From: Candidatus Omnitrophota bacterium | GTDB taxonomy: Bacteria; Ratteibacteria; UBA8468; B48-G9; DTJG01 | DNA: 35,487 nucleotides | Assembly (NCBI GenBank): GCA_023484085.1 | Contig: JAMDAS010000001.1 | Location: forward strand, 64,001-99,487 | Direction: 5' to 3' | Part shown: positions 16,985-24,864 of the stretch, one piece after another | Layout: every line of letters starts with the position of its first letter | Numbering within the stretch: the stretch's first letter is position 1 | Made by a program: the position numbers and the translations under genes | Notes under the pieces: generated by a model | Database searches by the model: none | What the model was told of the DNA's origin: nothing | Seen by the model: the letters and a program-made list of their open reading frames with translations, nothing else

Positions 16985-18274
16985 CTACGTATTTACGATT
17001 TTAAGTATATCCCCTGCAAGATAAAGAGACCCGCATATTACTCCCCTGCTATTACTTTTTACGGTTCTTTCTTTTAAATATGTAAATGCTGACTCCGGAT
17101 TTTCCATTATAACTGATGGAATCTGTATTTTTTCTTTTTCCAGGATTTTTTGTAATTCCCGGGAAGGAAGGGTTCTTGGATTTTGTGGGTCGGTAAATAT
17201 AAACATGGAAGCATGAGATGAAAAAATTTTTAATATACCCGTATAATCTTTATCTTTTAAAATACCGGTAAGAAAAATAAATTTTTCACCAGGGAGATAA
17301 AAATCAAGGGTTTTCACAAGTGTTTGCGCCCCTTCATAATTATGTGCCCCATCAAGAATGAGCAAAGGATTCTTTGAAATAATCTGAAATCTTGCAGGCC
17401 AGACTGTTTGTTCAAGCCCCTTTCTTATAGATTCTTCTTTCACAGAAAGAAGACATTTGTCAATAATCAGGGCTGATTGAACAGCCACTGAACTATTTTG
17501 CAGTTGATGTTGTCCATGTATGTTTATTGTCAGGTTTTCAATCTCTTTGATGCCATAAAAATTAAAATTCTGGCCATTTTCCAGGGAACTTGAGTTTAAC
17601 CTGAAAAAGAAATCGTACGGATAGAAAAAATTTTTTGTATTTTTTATGGATGAAATCCTGTTTATTACGTCTTCAACTTCCTTTTTTTGTTCTCCAGATA
17701 CAAGAAAAGAATTTTCTTTTATAATACCCGCTTTTTCTCCCGCTATTTCCTGGAGACTGTTCCCCAAAAACTCCATATGGTCAAAAGATACAGGCATTAT
17801 TATTTCAAGAAATGAAGGAAGAACGTTTGTTGCATCATATTTACCACCCATACCAACTTCACAAACAAGAATGTCAATTTTTTTCTCTTTAAAATAATAA
17901 AAAGCGATTGCCGTAAGTGCCTCAAAATAGGTTGGAATTTTTTCAACAGGAGATTTTTCCACTGTTTTTTGAATTTCTGTGCATACGTTTTCAAATACAT
18001 CCTTTGGTATGTCTTCCCCGTTGATTTTTATCCTTTCCTCCACGTTTATTAAATGAGGACTTGTATAAAGACCCGTTTTATACCCGCTTTCTTTAAGTAT
18101 TGAGGAAAGAAATTTGGCAGCAGAACCTTTTCCATTTGTTCCTGCAATAAGAACAGAAGGGTATGCAAGATGAGGATTACCGAGTTTTTTTAAAAGAAAT
18201 GAAACCTTATCAAGTCCTAATTTAATGCCAAAATCTGTCAAATCCTCAAGAAATTTTATACCGGGGCTTTTCAT
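16985..18274 (-). CDS. folC: Folylpolyglutamate synthase / dihydrofolate synthase
   Basis: 429 residues. Mur-ligase-like architecture: the P-loop VLIAGTNGKGSAAKFLSSIL, TSPHLINVEERI, ICEVGMGGKYDATNV-like region (CEVGMGGKYDATN), GEKAGIIKE, and the C-terminal domain motif LILDGAHNYEGAQ. It adds glutamate to (dihydro)pteroate or folates in the cytoplasm, supporting the one-carbon pool used by glyA and dCMP/dTMP metabolism. The ATG overlaps the accD stop by one base (TAATG). No separate promoter is seen. Confidence 0.94.
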   Translation of the reverse strand: MKSPGIKFLEDLTDFGIKLGLDKVSFLLKKLGNPHLAYPSVLIAGTNGKGSAAKFLSSILKESGYKTGLYTSPHLINVEERIKINGEDIPKDVFENVCTEIQKTVEKSPVEKIPTYFEALTAIAFYYFKEKKIDILVCEVGMGGKYDATNVLPSFLEIIMPVSFDHMEFLGNSLQEIAGEKAGIIKENSFLVSGEQKKEVEDVINRISSIKNTKNFFYPYDFFFRLNSSSLENGQNFNFYGIKEIENLTINIHGQHQLQNSSVAVQSALIIDKCLLSVKEESIRKGLEQTVWPARFQIISKNPLLILDGAHNYEGAQTLVKTLDFYLPGEKFIFLTGILKDKDYTGILKIFSSHASMFIFTDPQNPRTLPSRELQKILEKEKIQIPSVIMENPESAFTYLKERTVKSNSRGVICGSLYLAGDILKIVNT

Positions 18275-19113
18275 TAATGAGAAAATATGGCTAAAATTTT
18301 GATAATCTTATCTTTTAACTGGTCACGACTTACGACTTCATCAAGCATTCCATGCTGATACAAAAATTCTGCTCTTTGAAACCCATGGGGAAGTTTTTGT
18401 TTTATTGTCTGTTCAATAACTCTTGGACCGGCAAAACCTATAAGCGCTTTTGGCTCGGCAATAAGAATATCGCCCAAAAAAGCAAAACTTGCAGCGATAC
18501 CACCCATGGTAGGGTCTGTCAAAATAGATATATAAAGTATCCTGTTTTCTTTTAGCTTTCCAATAACCTGGGACGTTTTGACCATCTGCAGGAGAGAAAA
18601 CATTCCTTCATACATTCTTGCCCCCCCTCCCCCGCCACATATAGAAATAAAAGGTATTCCTTTATCTATTGCTTTTTCACATCCCCTTACAAATTTTTCT
18701 CCTACCACAGAACCCATGCTCCCCATAATAAAATTACTATCAAGGATTGAAAGTATTACGTCAAAATCACTTATTTTTGCGAGTCCATAGGTAAGAGCCT
18801 CTTTAAGTCCTGTTTTTTTTATTTCCTCATTCAGTTTCTCTGAATATGATTTTACAGCTTTAAAATCCAGCGGGTCACCGGAAATAAGATTTATATCATA
18901 AGGTTCAAATTTGTTATCCGTAAGAAGCCCTATCCATTCATTTGTAGTAAGTCTGAAATGACTGCCACAATATGGGCATATTTTAAAATTTTCATTTAAT
19001 TTCCCCTCGTATATTAATTTTCCGCATTGAGAGCATTTTTGCCATAGTTCTTTTTTTATTTCCCTTGTTTCTTTAGGTTGTAAATCAATATATCTTTTTT
19101 TTCTGAAAAACAT
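18274..19113 (-). CDS. accD: Acetyl-CoA carboxylase carboxyltransferase, beta subunit
   Basis: 279 residues. An N-terminal zinc ribbon has Cys at about 27, 30, 46 and 49 (CSQC, CPYC), followed by the crotonase-like carboxyltransferase core with FISICGGGGGARMYEG and DPTMGGIAASFAFLGD, then IAEPKALIGFAGPRVIEQT. It makes malonyl-CoA with AccA and the biotin carrier; accA, accB and accC are not in the window. It starts one base after the dapA stop, so dapA, accD and folC form one tight operon. The accD-folC pairing is seen in several bacteria. Confidence 0.96.
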   Translation of the reverse strand: MFFRKKRYIDLQPKETREIKKELWQKCSQCGKLIYEGKLNENFKICPYCGSHFRLTTNEWIGLLTDNKFEPYDINLISGDPLDFKAVKSYSEKLNEEIKKTGLKEALTYGLAKISDFDVILSILDSNFIMGSMGSVVGEKFVRGCEKAIDKGIPFISICGGGGGARMYEGMFSLLQMVKTSQVIGKLKENRILYISILTDPTMGGIAASFAFLGDILIAEPKALIGFAGPRVIEQTIKQKLPHGFQRAEFLYQHGMLDEVVSRDQLKDKIIKILAIFSH

Positions 19114-19114
19114 A

Positions 19115-19987
19115 TTATGTCAATCCGTAAACCTTTAAAATTTTTTGAATTTTTTGTTTGTTTTCTTCAGATGGCATAGTCAAGGGTAGCCTCCATTCCA
19201 TATTAATCATACCCATCATTGAAAGACACGTTTTTACAGGAATAGGGTTTGTTTCAATAAAAAGGGTTTTAAAAAGGTTAAGAAAATTTAAGTGAATTTG
19301 TTTAGCTTTCTCCCATTCATTATCAAGTACATGTTTAACCATCTGACTGACTTCTCCGGGAATTATATTTGAAGCAACGGAGATTACTCCTTTTCCACCT
19401 ACAGACATAATAGGCAGAGTCATTGAATCGTCTCCTGAAAGCAGAACGAAATCTTTTGGGCATAAAGATATAATTTTGCTTACCTGGTCCATGCTGCCGC
19501 TGGCTTCCTTGATTCCCACAATATTTTTAAGCTCAGAAAGTCTCGCAACAGTTTCAGGAGAAATTGAAATACCTGTTCTTGAAGGCACGTTATAGAGTAT
19601 AACCGGCGTTTTAATTGTTTCTGAAATTGCTTTATAATGCTGATACAGACCCTCCTGTGTAGGTTTGTTATAATATGGTGTAATAACAAGAATCCCTTCA
19701 ACCCCTATTTTATCTGCAAAAACACTAAGCTCCACCGCTTCCCTGGTTGAATTTGAACCGGTACCTGCAATAACAGGAACACGTTTATTCACAATTTCCA
19801 GTGTAAATTCTATTATTTCTTTTTGTTCATCATGGGAAAGTGTTGCTGCTTCACCAGTACACCCGCACGGTACAATTGCATCAGTTCCATTACTGAGCTG
19901 AAACCCAATAAGTTTTTTATATGCTTCCTTATCAAAAATCCCATTTTTAAAAGGGGTTACAATGGCAACAATTGCTCCTTTAAACAT
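19115..19987 (-). CDS. dapA: 4-hydroxy-tetrahydrodipicolinate synthase
   Basis: 290 residues from the ATG at 19987 (MFKGAIVAIVTPFKNG). The upstream ATG at 20005 belongs to the Shine-Dalgarno (GAGGAGA) of the true start. Conserved elements: PCGCTGEAATLSHDE, AGTGSNSTREAVEL, the catalytic Tyr in ILYNVPSRTG and the Schiff-base Lys in IVGIKEASGS, then LLSGDDSMTLP. It condenses pyruvate with aspartate semialdehyde, committing flux to DAP and lysine. It is the first gene of the dapA-accD-folC operon and has its own promoter. Confidence 0.97.
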   Translation of the reverse strand: MFKGAIVAIVTPFKNGIFDKEAYKKLIGFQLSNGTDAIVPCGCTGEAATLSHDEQKEIIEFTLEIVNKRVPVIAGTGSNSTREAVELSVFADKIGVEGILVITPYYNKPTQEGLYQHYKAISETIKTPVILYNVPSRTGISISPETVARLSELKNIVGIKEASGSMDQVSKIISLCPKDFVLLSGDDSMTLPIMSVGGKGVISVASNIIPGEVSQMVKHVLDNEWEKAKQIHLNFLNLFKTLFIETNPIPVKTCLSMMGMINMEWRLPLTMPSEENKQKIQKILKVYGLT

Positions 19988-20026
19988 ATTTCTTAATCTC
20001 CTCATATCAATTCAGTTTATCCGTTT

Positions 20027-20055
20027 ATTATATCAAATTGAAAAAAATTATGCAA
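20027..20055 (-). promoter_or_regulatory. Sigma-70-type promoter of the dapA-accD-folC operon
   Basis: Minus strand TTGCAT (20050-20055), 17 bp, TATAAT (20027-20032). Transcription would start near 20020, leaving a leader of about 33 bases with GAGGAGA before the ATG at 19987. The upstream edge abuts the tRNA-derived repeat at 20061. Confidence 0.75.
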
Positions 20056-20060
20056 TAGAA

Positions 20061-20223
20061 CGCGCCTGGCCAGACTTGAACTGGCCACCTTTCACAAAAG
20101 TCAAGTATTTCAGACTTGACTTTTGCTCTTTAAGGGGGAACAAGTTCCCCCTTAATCTTCCCCCTACTACGTGGGAAAAGCCTCTTTTCCCACACCCTTA
20201 TTAAATCTCGCCAGTTCAAATCT
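20061..20223. repeat. tRNA-Arg 3'-end copy followed by three perfect hairpins
   Basis: 20061-20092 repeats the 3' end of tRNA-Arg (20241-20272) with one mismatch: acceptor 3' strand and whole T arm, same orientation, 180 bp apart. The next 100 bases hold three perfect hairpins. H1 is CAAAAGTCAAGT (20095-20106) with 20114-20125. H2 is TTAAGGGGGAAC (20130-20141) with 20144-20155 and a 2-base loop. H3 is GTGGGAAAAG (20171-20180) with 20184-20193. At 20210-20223 GCCAGTTCAAATCT is an inverted 13/14 match to 20072-20085, so T-arm sequence forms terminal inverted repeats around the hairpins. No coding sense is seen. It may be a small mobile or integration remnant, or a structured RNA downstream of the tRNA. 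Confidence 0.75.
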
Positions 20224-20240
20224 CTCAAAGAAGTAAAAAT

Positions 20241-20314
20241 CGCGCCTGGCCAGACTTGAACTGGCAACCTTTGGATTCGAAGTCCACCGCTCTATCCAAC
20301 TGAGCTACAGGCGC
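20241..20314 (-). tRNA. tRNA-Arg (anticodon TCG)
   Basis: A 74-base cloverleaf: acceptor GCGCCTG/CAGGCGC, D stem GCTC/GAGC, anticodon loop CTTCGAA, variable AGGTT, and T stem GCCAG/CTGGC with loop TTCAAGT. Anticodon TCG (UCG) reads CGA and, by wobble, other CGN codons. The outermost anticodon-stem pair is a G-A mismatch (27-43). The 3' CCA is not encoded. A promoter lies just upstream. Confidence 0.93.
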
Positions 20315-20343
20315 AATAAATATAAAAATTCATGTCCAAAATT

Positions 20344-20372
20344 ATAGTAATAGGAATAAAAATATATGTCAA
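20344..20372 (-). promoter_or_regulatory. Promoter of tRNA-Arg
   Basis: Minus strand TTGACA (20367-20372), 17 bp, TACTAT (20344-20349), with an overlapping TATAAT at 20341-20346 at longer spacing. The start would fall about 20 bases before the mature tRNA 5' end. Confidence 0.6.
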
Positions 20373-20427
20373 AGGGCAAATCTGATTTATCTTGGGATTT
20401 GAGCTGATAAAAACAATAAGAACGTTT

Positions 20428-20946
20428 CTACTTTAAAAAATTGAATTTTGTTAAAAGCTGAAAGATAGCAACAGTGAAAACAATACCGCCCATTGCACCA
20501 ATTATAACCTCATCAATCTTATGAACACTTTTTAAGATTCTTCCATGCACCACCAGTATGGCTAAAAGCAGGACAAGAAAAGAAACCAACGGAGTTTCTT
20601 TAAACGTGAGAAAAGAAACTATTGTCCATATACTAAATGCTATCCCGCTATGAATACTGGGCATTCCACCGGAAAAAAAAATTGTTCTTTTTGTAAAGAA
20701 TTTAATCAGGATATAACTGAAAATAATAACAAAAAATACTATAAGCGTAAAGTACCAGGGTGCATTTGCGATATCATTTAAAATATTTATAAAAAAAGAC
20801 GGGGAAATCTTTGCAAGAATTATATACCCCGCAATAGCAATACTCCCGATAGCAACAACAACTATTGAGGTAACAATGTCCTTTCTGTAGTCCTTATCCT
20901 TATTTCTCGTAATTTTTTGCCCGTATCTATTTAAGAATCTTATCAT
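20428..20946 (-). CDS. PAP2-family phosphatase, integral membrane
   Basis: 172 residues with about five hydrophobic helices. The central FFSGGMPSIHSGIAFSIWT and later HGRILKSVHKIDEVIIGAMGG correspond to PAP2 motifs 2 and 3 (PSGH and SRxxxxxHxxxD), with the His residues kept but PSGH changed to PSIH and the final Asp to Glu. The overall pattern is that of PAP2 proteins associated with undecaprenol or diacylglycerol metabolism. It probably dephosphorylates a lipid phosphate at the membrane. It stands alone between the tRNA and the glycosyltransferase gene. No clear Shine-Dalgarno is visible. Confidence 0.78.
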   Translation of the reverse strand: MIRFLNRYGQKITRNKDKDYRKDIVTSIVVVAIGSIAIAGYIILAKISPSFFINILNDIANAPWYFTLIVFFVIIFSYILIKFFTKRTIFFSGGMPSIHSGIAFSIWTIVSFLTFKETPLVSFLVLLLAILVVHGRILKSVHKIDEVIIGAMGGIVFTVAIFQLLTKFNFLK

Positions 20947-21013
20947 TTTTTTCTAAGGTATTTTATTGATTTGTATATATTAACACAATTTTTAATTGTC
21001 TGCCATAAAATTT

Positions 21014-22096
21014 TTATAAGCATTGAGCAAACACCTCATTATAAAGTTTCTTTACGTTCTCCCGTGTCTTTGTCATTTTGGGCAAACCCTTATACTGCAT
21101 GGCTTTTTTAATATCTTCAGTCAGATTAAGTTTATATTGATTTGTTGAATAAATCCATTTCTGTTTTCTCAGGTATCTTGCAATATATTGCTGCTCTGTA
21201 TGTCCCGGTATAGGTATTAACATAGCCGATTGTTTATCCAGTTCCGCTATTTCCATAATAGTAGTGTATCCTCCCCTTGTAATAATAAATTTTGAGCGAT
21301 TCATAAGAACGTTCATTTCTTTTCTTGAAGCATAGGATTTAACAATGGTACCGGGGAATAATTCATACTCAAAATTTTCCTCGGGCCTGGCAAGAAGAAT
21401 TGTTTTTTTTCCGGAAAGACTGCATATCTGTTTCAAAATTTTATTTTCAAGATAATTGGGCCCGCCCGGGGTTGATATTGTTATAAGATAATCTATATCC
21501 TCTCTGATATCTATTTTTTCCGCTGCGGCAAGAATACCACAATAGTAAGCAATTTTATTGGTGGCAGGCTGGTTTGAAACGTCTAAACTGCCCAATAAAG
21601 AAGCTTCACCGGGGGGATTATCCGGAATTATAACACGTTGAAAATTGGTATGAAAGTATGTATGAAAATACTCGGACCACAGGTCTACCGGCTTAAAAAA
21701 TAATGGGGCACGAAATCTTAACTGATGATTAATAAAAAAAGAGGGAATATCTTTTGAATAAACACCAAAACGTGCATCACTGATTATCAAATCAAATTTT
21801 TTTTGAGACAATATTCTGTCTGTTTCCTTTTTTTCTCCTTGTATTGCCTTTAACATCGCGGGAATATACAGAGCGAACTTAGCCGCAAAAAACGGGGTTG
21901 AAGTAAAAGGAGCAGGATAATCTTTAAATTCAATTGTTTCACATTGCGGAAATTCATTATGCAGAAATATAAGAGCTCTTCCGCTTGTAGCAAACGTTAC
22001 GGCATGTCCTCTTCTTAAAAATTCTTTTGCAATTGGAACTATGCGACTTGCATGGCCTAATCCCCATGAAAGCGGACTGATTAATATTTTAGCCAT
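21014..22096 (-). CDS. MurG-like GT-B glycosyltransferase
   Basis: 360 residues. The N-terminal KILISPLSWGLGHASRIVPI has the Gly-rich GLGHA loop found in MurG and related nucleotide-sugar transferases, followed by LRRGHAVTFATSGRA. The C-terminal domain has KFIITRGGYTTIMEIAELDK and PIPGHTEQQYIARYL, which bind the donor nucleotide sugar. It belongs to the uncharacterised COG1819/MJ1255-like group rather than true MurG. It likely acts at the inner membrane face on a lipid or glycan acceptor. It is divergent from the AEC transporter and appears leaderless. Confidence 0.82.
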   Translation of the reverse strand: MAKILISPLSWGLGHASRIVPIAKEFLRRGHAVTFATSGRALIFLHNEFPQCETIEFKDYPAPFTSTPFFAAKFALYIPAMLKAIQGEKKETDRILSQKKFDLIISDARFGVYSKDIPSFFINHQLRFRAPLFFKPVDLWSEYFHTYFHTNFQRVIIPDNPPGEASLLGSLDVSNQPATNKIAYYCGILAAAEKIDIREDIDYLITISTPGGPNYLENKILKQICSLSGKKTILLARPEENFEYELFPGTIVKSYASRKEMNVLMNRSKFIITRGGYTTIMEIAELDKQSAMLIPIPGHTEQQYIARYLRKQKWIYSTNQYKLNLTEDIKKAMQYKGLPKMTKTRENVKKLYNEVFAQCL

Positions 22097-22102
22097 TGCT
22101 TT

Positions 22103-22131
22103 AGTATATAACGGATACGTGAAAATTGAAA
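22103..22131 (-). promoter_or_regulatory. Promoter of the MurG-like gene, probably leaderless
   Basis: TATACT (22103-22108) ends six bases before the ATG at 22096. The best -35 at 17 bp is TTTCAA (22126-22131), which on the other strand is the -35 (TTGAAA) of the divergent AEC gene. No Shine-Dalgarno. Confidence 0.5.
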
Positions 22132-22153
22132 AAAAGTTCTGAAAATGTAAAAT
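22126..22153 (+). promoter_or_regulatory. Promoter of the AEC transporter gene, probably leaderless
   Basis: TTGAAA (22126-22131), 16 bp, TAAAAT (22148-22153), then six bases to the ATG at 22160. There is no Shine-Dalgarno. Confidence 0.5.
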
Positions 22154-22159
22154 AATGTT

Positions 22160-23125
22160 ATGTTTTTAAAATTGTTTCTCACGGTTTTTTCCATATTCTT
22201 GATGATGGGGTTTGGTTTTATTGCAAAAAAAATAAGACTGATAAATACAGATACAACAAGAGAGATGTCGCATGCAATCATAAAGTTTTTTTACCCTGCT
22301 CTTATATTTTCATCACTTGTAAATAATTTTACGGTTAAATCTTTACTTTTAAACGTAAGTCTGCCTATAGGAACCCTTATTATTATGGTCATAGGGTTTA
22401 TATACGGACTTTTATTTTCAAAAGTTACTTTATTCACAAATCAAAAAGAAGAAAATTCCTTCAGGTTTTTATGCACAATGAATAATTATACGTTCTTACC
22501 ACTACCTATAATTTTAATGCTATGGGGAAACAAAGGGGTTGCAATGTTAATATTTTCAAGTCTTGGAGCCGAAATATGCATATGGACACTTGGAATTTTT
22601 TCCCTGACAGGCACTACTCTTTCAAGAAAAAATTTAAAACAGGTATTAAGCGTTCCCCTGCTAACGATTATTTTTTCATTTTTTATTATAGTCATAAGGG
22701 ACAGTTTTCTTGTCAATAATCTTATTTTTATAAACAATCCGATTTTTTCCCAGCTTAGCAAATCTCTTATGTCTGTCCTTGACGTTTTTGGAAAAGCCTG
22801 TATACCTATTGCAATGTTTATTGTGGGCGGGAAAATGGCAGAACTTCGCTGGAAATACATGTTTGACGTAAAACTCATCTATCTTTCTGCCATACGTCTG
22901 CTTATTATCCCTGCAACTTCACTGGCTGTTTTTTATTTTCTGCCATTTACCAAAAACGTCAATCTTATTATTTCCGTCGTTGCCATTATGCCATCAGCAA
23001 TAGCAAGCGTATATCTTAGTGAGGTTTATGATTCTGACGTCAGATTTTCATCTAAAGGAGTACTTATTACACACCTGTTTTCCCTGATTACCATACCTTT
23101 ATGGCTATATTTTATTTTACGTTAG
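22160..23125 (+). CDS. AEC (auxin efflux carrier) family transporter
   Basis: 321 residues with about ten transmembrane helices arranged as two halves. It opens FLTVFSIFLMMGFGFIAKKI and continues NTDTTREMSHAIIKFFYPAL, the AEC-family start with a Pro in the first unwound helix. Later blocks include GKACIPIAMFIVGGKMAELR and AIMPSAIASVYLSEVYDSD, typical of the second half. AEC proteins export or import organic anions such as malate, or auxin-like acids; the substrate here is unknown. Its stop codon overlaps that of the convergent nucleotidyltransferase gene. Confidence 0.9.
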   Translation: MFLKLFLTVFSIFLMMGFGFIAKKIRLINTDTTREMSHAIIKFFYPALIFSSLVNNFTVKSLLLNVSLPIGTLIIMVIGFIYGLLFSKVTLFTNQKEENSFRFLCTMNNYTFLPLPIILMLWGNKGVAMLIFSSLGAEICIWTLGIFSLTGTTLSRKNLKQVLSVPLLTIIFSFFIIVIRDSFLVNNLIFINNPIFSQLSKSLMSVLDVFGKACIPIAMFIVGGKMAELRWKYMFDVKLIYLSAIRLLIIPATSLAVFYFLPFTKNVNLIISVVAIMPSAIASVYLSEVYDSDVRFSSKGVLITHLFSLITIPLWLYFILR

Positions 23126-24135
23126 AGAGTTGACGTTTCCTCTTCACCTGTCAGATTTACCACAGAGGAATCTCCAAGATTTATAGCCTGGAGGTTTCCT
23201 ATAAGATGAGCGGAATATCCAATTACAGAGTTTTGTAAAACAACATTTTTGATAATGGCCTTATCATTTATTATTGAATTACGGACAATAACGTTTGATA
23301 AAGAAACCCCCTTACCAATAGAAACATAAGGTCCAATAACGCAGTTTCTTAATTCAGCATCCGGAGAAATATACACAGGCGGATTTATTACCACAGAAAA
23401 CACCTGATTATATGAAGGCTTATTTTTCTCAAGAAAATAATGATTGGTTTCAAGCAGGGATTCTATCTTGCCGGAGTCAAACCATTTATCAATCTCATAA
23501 ATAAAAATCTTTTCCCCTTTTTCAATCATTTTCTGTATTGCATCCGTCAATTGATATTCACCTGCTGTTTTAACGTCTTTTTTAATGATTTCATCAAGAC
23601 ATTGAAAAAGAAGTTTGCTGTTTTTAAAAAAATACATACCGCAGATTGCCTTATCAGAAACAAAATCTTTTGGTTTTTCAACAACTTTTTTTATAAGTCC
23701 ATTTTTATCAATTACTGCCACACCAAACCTTTTTGGATCATTTACTTTTTTCACTGCCACCCATGACTTATTTTTTGAAAGATATTTTTTTACATCTGCC
23801 TCTATCAGAGTATCCCCTAAATTGATAAAAACAGGGGAATCCACGTATTTTTTAGTCAGGGAAATGGCATATCCAAGCCCAAGAAAATCTTTTTGTCTGA
23901 CAAATATACTGTCAATTTCAGGAAAATCTTTTTTTACGTAATTAACTATTTTTTCCCCCAAATGCCCTATGACAAAGATTATTGTTTTTATTTCAAGGCT
24001 TTTGATGAATTCAATAAGATGTCCAAGTATCGGTTTCCCGCCAACAGGAAGAAGAACTTTTGGAATGGTAAATGTATGAGGTTGAAGTCTTTTACCCATT
24101 CCGGCAACAGGCAGAATGCAGATTATTTTTCCCAT
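23122..24135 (-). CDS. Sugar-1-phosphate nucleotidyltransferase (RmlA/GlmU-like, with beta-helix tail)
   Basis: 337 residues. The pyrophosphorylase signature is PVAGMGKRLQPHTFTIPK, then LLPVGGKPILGHLIEFI. NLGDTLIEADV contains the metal Asp, and KWFDSGKIESLLETN and GEYQLTDAIQKMIEKGE are typical of glucose-1-phosphate thymidylyl- or uridylyltransferases. From about residue 245 hexapeptide-like repeats (LRNCVIGPYVSIGKG, SNVIVRNSIINDKAIIK) form a short left-handed beta helix. It probably makes an NDP-sugar for the glycosyltransferases nearby. The exact nucleotide and sugar are not decided by sequence. Confidence 0.88.
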   Translation of the reverse strand: MGKIICILPVAGMGKRLQPHTFTIPKVLLPVGGKPILGHLIEFIKSLEIKTIIFVIGHLGEKIVNYVKKDFPEIDSIFVRQKDFLGLGYAISLTKKYVDSPVFINLGDTLIEADVKKYLSKNKSWVAVKKVNDPKRFGVAVIDKNGLIKKVVEKPKDFVSDKAICGMYFFKNSKLLFQCLDEIIKKDVKTAGEYQLTDAIQKMIEKGEKIFIYEIDKWFDSGKIESLLETNHYFLEKNKPSYNQVFSVVINPPVYISPDAELRNCVIGPYVSIGKGVSLSNVIVRNSIINDKAIIKNVVLQNSVIGYSAHLIGNLQAINLGDSSVVNLTGEEETSTL

Positions 24136-24141
24136 GTAAAA

Positions 24142-24170
24142 ATAATAACATCTTTATAATAAAAAGTAAA
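24142..24170 (-). promoter_or_regulatory. Promoter of the nucleotidyltransferase gene, probably leaderless
   Basis: Minus strand TTTACT (24165-24170), 17 bp, TATTAT (24142-24147), six bases to the ATG at 24135. No Shine-Dalgarno. The rest of the 150 bp up to 24285 holds nothing I recognise. Confidence 0.5.
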
Positions 24171-24285
24171 CCCCTTCCGCGTGAATCTTCCACCGGATTT
24201 ATATAAATTTCAGCAAAAAAAAGTAAAATCCTTTATCCTGTTTTTCCAAAGGTAAGATTTGAAGACCTATTTGAAAAAAATCAAG

Positions 24286-24858
24286 TCAGAAGTGACCAAC
24301 CCAACGTACACCCCGAAAAATTAGAAATATAAACAACAATAATAATAATAAACTTACGATTTTTTTGAAAGGAGATGCAATTATTTTAGAAATAAGATTT
24401 GTATTAGTACCCATAATGCTTATTACCACAAATTTATTATTCCCATATGCTATCCCGATAAGATCATTATTTATTCCGGAATTTTGCTTTGACCATGTAA
24501 TTCCATCAAAAGACGTAAGAATCGTTCCTTTATATCCTACAGTCACAAACTTATTGTTCCCATATGTTATATCAAAAAGGTCATTATTTGTTCCGGAATT
24601 TTGTTTTGTCCATGTTTTACCATCAGCAGAAGTAAAAATTGTACCAACCAATCCTCCAGATATACATTCAACGTTCTCATAGGTTGTAACGTTAAACCAA
24701 TGAGATATTCCGGTTTTTTGTTTTGTCTCTGCAGTTTGAACCAAAGAATATTTTAAAAGTGCCAAAACAGATAAACCTAAGAATAGAAAAAATAATGATT
24801 TTTTAAATAATTTAATAAAATTGAATATTGAAGTGTACCTTCCCAATTTTTCTGTCAA
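24286..24858 (-). CDS. Membrane-anchored protein with two BNR-like 39-residue repeats
   Basis: 190 residues from a TTG start at 24858; an in-frame TAG lies just upstream and there is no nearby ATG. A hydrophobic helix at about 20-38 is followed by two near-identical 39-residue units (77-115 and 116-154) of the pattern TS-x-DG-x-TW-[TS]-KQNSG-x-NNDL and YGNNKFV, then a C-terminal helix at about 165-180. The units look like BNR/Ycf48-type beta-propeller blades, but a propeller needs five to eight, so this may be a shortened descendant or oligomerise. It follows lemA by 6 bp. Function unknown. Confidence 0.6.
   Translation of the reverse strand: MTEKLGRYTSIFNFIKLFKKSLFFLFLGLSVLALLKYSLVQTAETKQKTGISHWFNVTTYENVECISGGLVGTIFTSADGKTWTKQNSGTNNDLFDITYGNNKFVTVGYKGTILTSFDGITWSKQNSGINNDLIGIAYGNNKFVVISIMGTNTNLISKIIASPFKKIVSLLLLLLFIFLIFRGVRWVGHF
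24397..24630 (-). repeat. Tandem 117-bp coding repeat (two units)
   Basis: Units 24514-24630 and 24397-24513 encode the two blades. They are similar at the DNA level as well, for example GACAAAACAAAATTCCGGAA and TCAAAGCAAAATTCCGGAAT, suggesting a fairly recent duplication. Confidence 0.65.
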
Positions 24859-24864
24859 ATTCTA

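Noticed and set aside
20200-20240. A second tRNA on the plus strand suggested by GCCAGTTCAAATCT
   Set aside because: The T-arm-like bases lack a pairing stem, and no acceptor, D or anticodon arm surrounds them; better read as the inverted end of the repeat unit.
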